Below are positions 63,073 to 64,000 of a DNA stretch of 64,000 nt, in pieces (position 1 is the stretch's first letter; every line of letters starts with the position of its first letter). The stretch spans positions 94,681 through 158,680 of the forward strand of contig NZ_JOEV01000036.1 in NCBI RefSeq assembly GCF_000721105.1. Direction: 5' to 3'. This stretch comes from Streptomyces cellulosae (lineage in GTDB: Bacteria; Actinomycetota; Actinomycetes; Streptomycetales; Streptomycetaceae). Made by a program: the position numbers and the translations under genes. The notes beneath the pieces are model-generated. The model made no database searches. It was not told the origin of the DNA and worked only from the letters and a program-made list of their open reading frames with translations.

Positions 63073-63393
63073 ATGCTGCTACCGGCAAAAGCCGAAGTGG
63101 CCCGGCAACTGCGGCAGTACCGGGCGTGGGAACGCATGATGCTCGCGGCCCCCGCCGACCGCCGGATCCGGTCCACCTTCGAGGACTCCGGCTACACACT
63201 CTGCGTGCTGATGGGGAAGCGGTGTGCGCGCGAAGCCGCGGACGCCGCCGAACGGTATCTGCGGACCACCCTCGTCTCCTACCTCCGGGAGGAACCCGAG
63301 TACCTCCGGGAGAAACCCGGGCGGACCGGTCCGCGGACGGTCACCAGACGGGGCCCGCCGGCACCGGACCGGCGGTCCCCCGCGGGGAGGTAG
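63073..63393 (+). CDS. DUF5133 family protein
   Basis: 106 aa from ATG 63073 (AAAGGTGAACGGC upstream). DUF5133 pattern: MLLPAKAEVARQLRQY, then RSTFEDSGYTLCVLMGKRCAREAADAAERYL near 36-66. Small cytoplasmic Streptomyces proteins with one conserved Cys; function unknown. The C-terminal 30 residues are low-complexity Arg/Pro. It is in tandem with glgE. Confidence 0.85.
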   Translation: MLLPAKAEVARQLRQYRAWERMMLAAPADRRIRSTFEDSGYTLCVLMGKRCAREAADAAERYLRTTLVSYLREEPEYLREKPGRTGPRTVTRRGPPAPDRRSPAGR

Positions 63394-63464
63394 ACACCTT
63401 CCGGCGCAGCTTCGTTTCCCGGGCGGCCCGCCCGGCCCAGTCGAGCACGGCGGAGGTGTTTCAC

Positions 63465-64000
63465 ATGAGTTCGATCCCGGCCATCGGCCGCATACCCGTC
63501 CGGGACGTCAGGCCTGCCGTGGACTGCGGCAGGCGTCCGGCGAAGGCGATCGCCGGTGAGACGTTCCAGGTCACCGCCACCGTGTTCCGCGAAGGTCACG
63601 ACGCGGTCGCCGCCAACGTCGTGCTGACCGACCCCGAGGGCCGGCACGGTCCGTGGACGCCGATGCGGGAGCTGTCCCCGGGTACCGACCGCTGGGGCGC
63701 CGAGGTCACCCCGGACGTCACGGGCCACTGGACGTACCGCGTGGAGGCGTGGGCCGATCCCCTCTCCACCTGGCGCCGCACCGCCCGCATCAAGGTTCCG
63801 GCGGGGATCGACACCGGGCTGGTCCTGGAGGAGGGCGCCGACCTGTACGAGAAGGCGGCGGCCGGGGTACCGCGGGGACCGGGCCAGGATGCCCTGCTGT
63901 TCGCCGTCGAGGCCCTGCGGGACGGGAGCCGCCCCGCGGCGGCCCGGCTGGCGGCGGCGTTGACGCCGGAGGTGGACGCGGTGCTGTCCCGGCATCCGCT
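63465..64000 (+). CDS. glgE: maltosyltransferase GlgE, N-terminal part, cut by window end
   Basis: 178 codons visible. N-terminal GlgE beta-sandwich: GRIPVRDVRPAVDCGRRPAK near residue 8 and GETFQVTATVFREGHDAVAA near 31. ATG 63465 has GGAGG upstream. GlgE extends glycogen-like glucan with maltose-1-phosphate; treS/pep2/glgB usually follow downstream. Confidence 0.92.
   Translation, partial: MSSIPAIGRIPVRDVRPAVDCGRRPAKAIAGETFQVTATVFREGHDAVAANVVLTDPEGRHGPWTPMRELSPGTDRWGAEVTPDVTGHWTYRVEAWADPLSTWRRTARIKVPAGIDTGLVLEEGADLYEKAAAGVPRGPGQDALLFAVEALRDGSRPAAARLAAALTPEVDAVLSRHP

Overview
The base composition (very high G+C, G/C-rich third codon positions), frequent GTG/TTG starts, dense regulators and typical families (MHYT protein, SpoIIE-type phosphatase with HATPase, ANTAR protein, SigB/F-type sigma factor, NB-ARC/TPR regulator, DUF5133, GlgE) point to a Streptomyces or close relative chromosome. 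This looks like an accessory-rich part of the genome: no rRNA, tRNA, CRISPR array or intact transposon was found. About 64 protein genes are supported, both strands are used, and most transcription units hold one to three genes.

Layout: 1-5.1 kb holds an FUSC protein (cut by the window edge), a LysR regulator, a LysE exporter, a DUF2071 protein and an orphan FAD subunit of the xanthine/CO dehydrogenase type. 5.3-11.4 kb is rich in exported proteins: a 62-aa secreted peptide, a Tat-exported toroid glycosidase-like protein, a PAP2 phosphatase/lipid kinase pair, a Tat-exported CE2-like SGNH esterase behind a perfect CebR-type operator, and a lipoprotein. 11.5-20.9 kb holds a teichoic-acid-polymerase-like protein, a TetR regulator, an M19-like hydrolase with an F5/8C domain, YceI, an MHS transporter and an FHA protein. 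21-25 kb holds twin secreted SH3-like proteins, an AhpD-like protein, a cluster of cysteine-free ribosomal proteins (L33, L31, L36) behind a SigR-type promoter, and an AraC regulator. 25-35.5 kb is mostly regulators and single enzymes, ending in a dienelactone hydrolase and an MHYT protein.

35.6-43 kb holds a metallophosphatase, a luciferase-like oxidoreductase, a TauD-type dioxygenase, an aldo/keto reductase, a relic of an ATP-dependent DNA ligase and a large PAS-GAF-PP2C-HATPase protein. 43-50.8 kb has a BCP peroxiredoxin/DoxX pair, MarR, a complete P450-ferredoxin-ferredoxin reductase operon, an OmpR-type regulator and a TetR/MFS efflux pair. 50.8-51.4 kb is a minisatellite cluster with 16 contiguous 20-bp units. 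51.7-57.6 kb has a short DNA ligase, an NLP (NPP1) secreted protein, hemC and a MarR-DrrA-DrrB efflux operon with a clear palindromic operator. 57.8-64 kb has a stress sigma factor, an ANTAR protein, a glyoxalase-like protein, glgX coupled to an ATP-binding anti-sigma-like gene, a DUF5133 gene and the start of glgE.

Themes: polysaccharide use under likely CebR control (5.7-10.9 kb), oxidative or zinc stress (cysteine-free ribosomal proteins, peroxiredoxin), drug efflux with local repressors, and glycogen/maltosyl-glucan metabolism at the right edge. No obviously new multi-gene system was identified. The least explained structures are the 20-bp repeat array, the hairpin pair at 17.7 kb, the 95-bp duplication at 32.6 kb, and several small secreted proteins.
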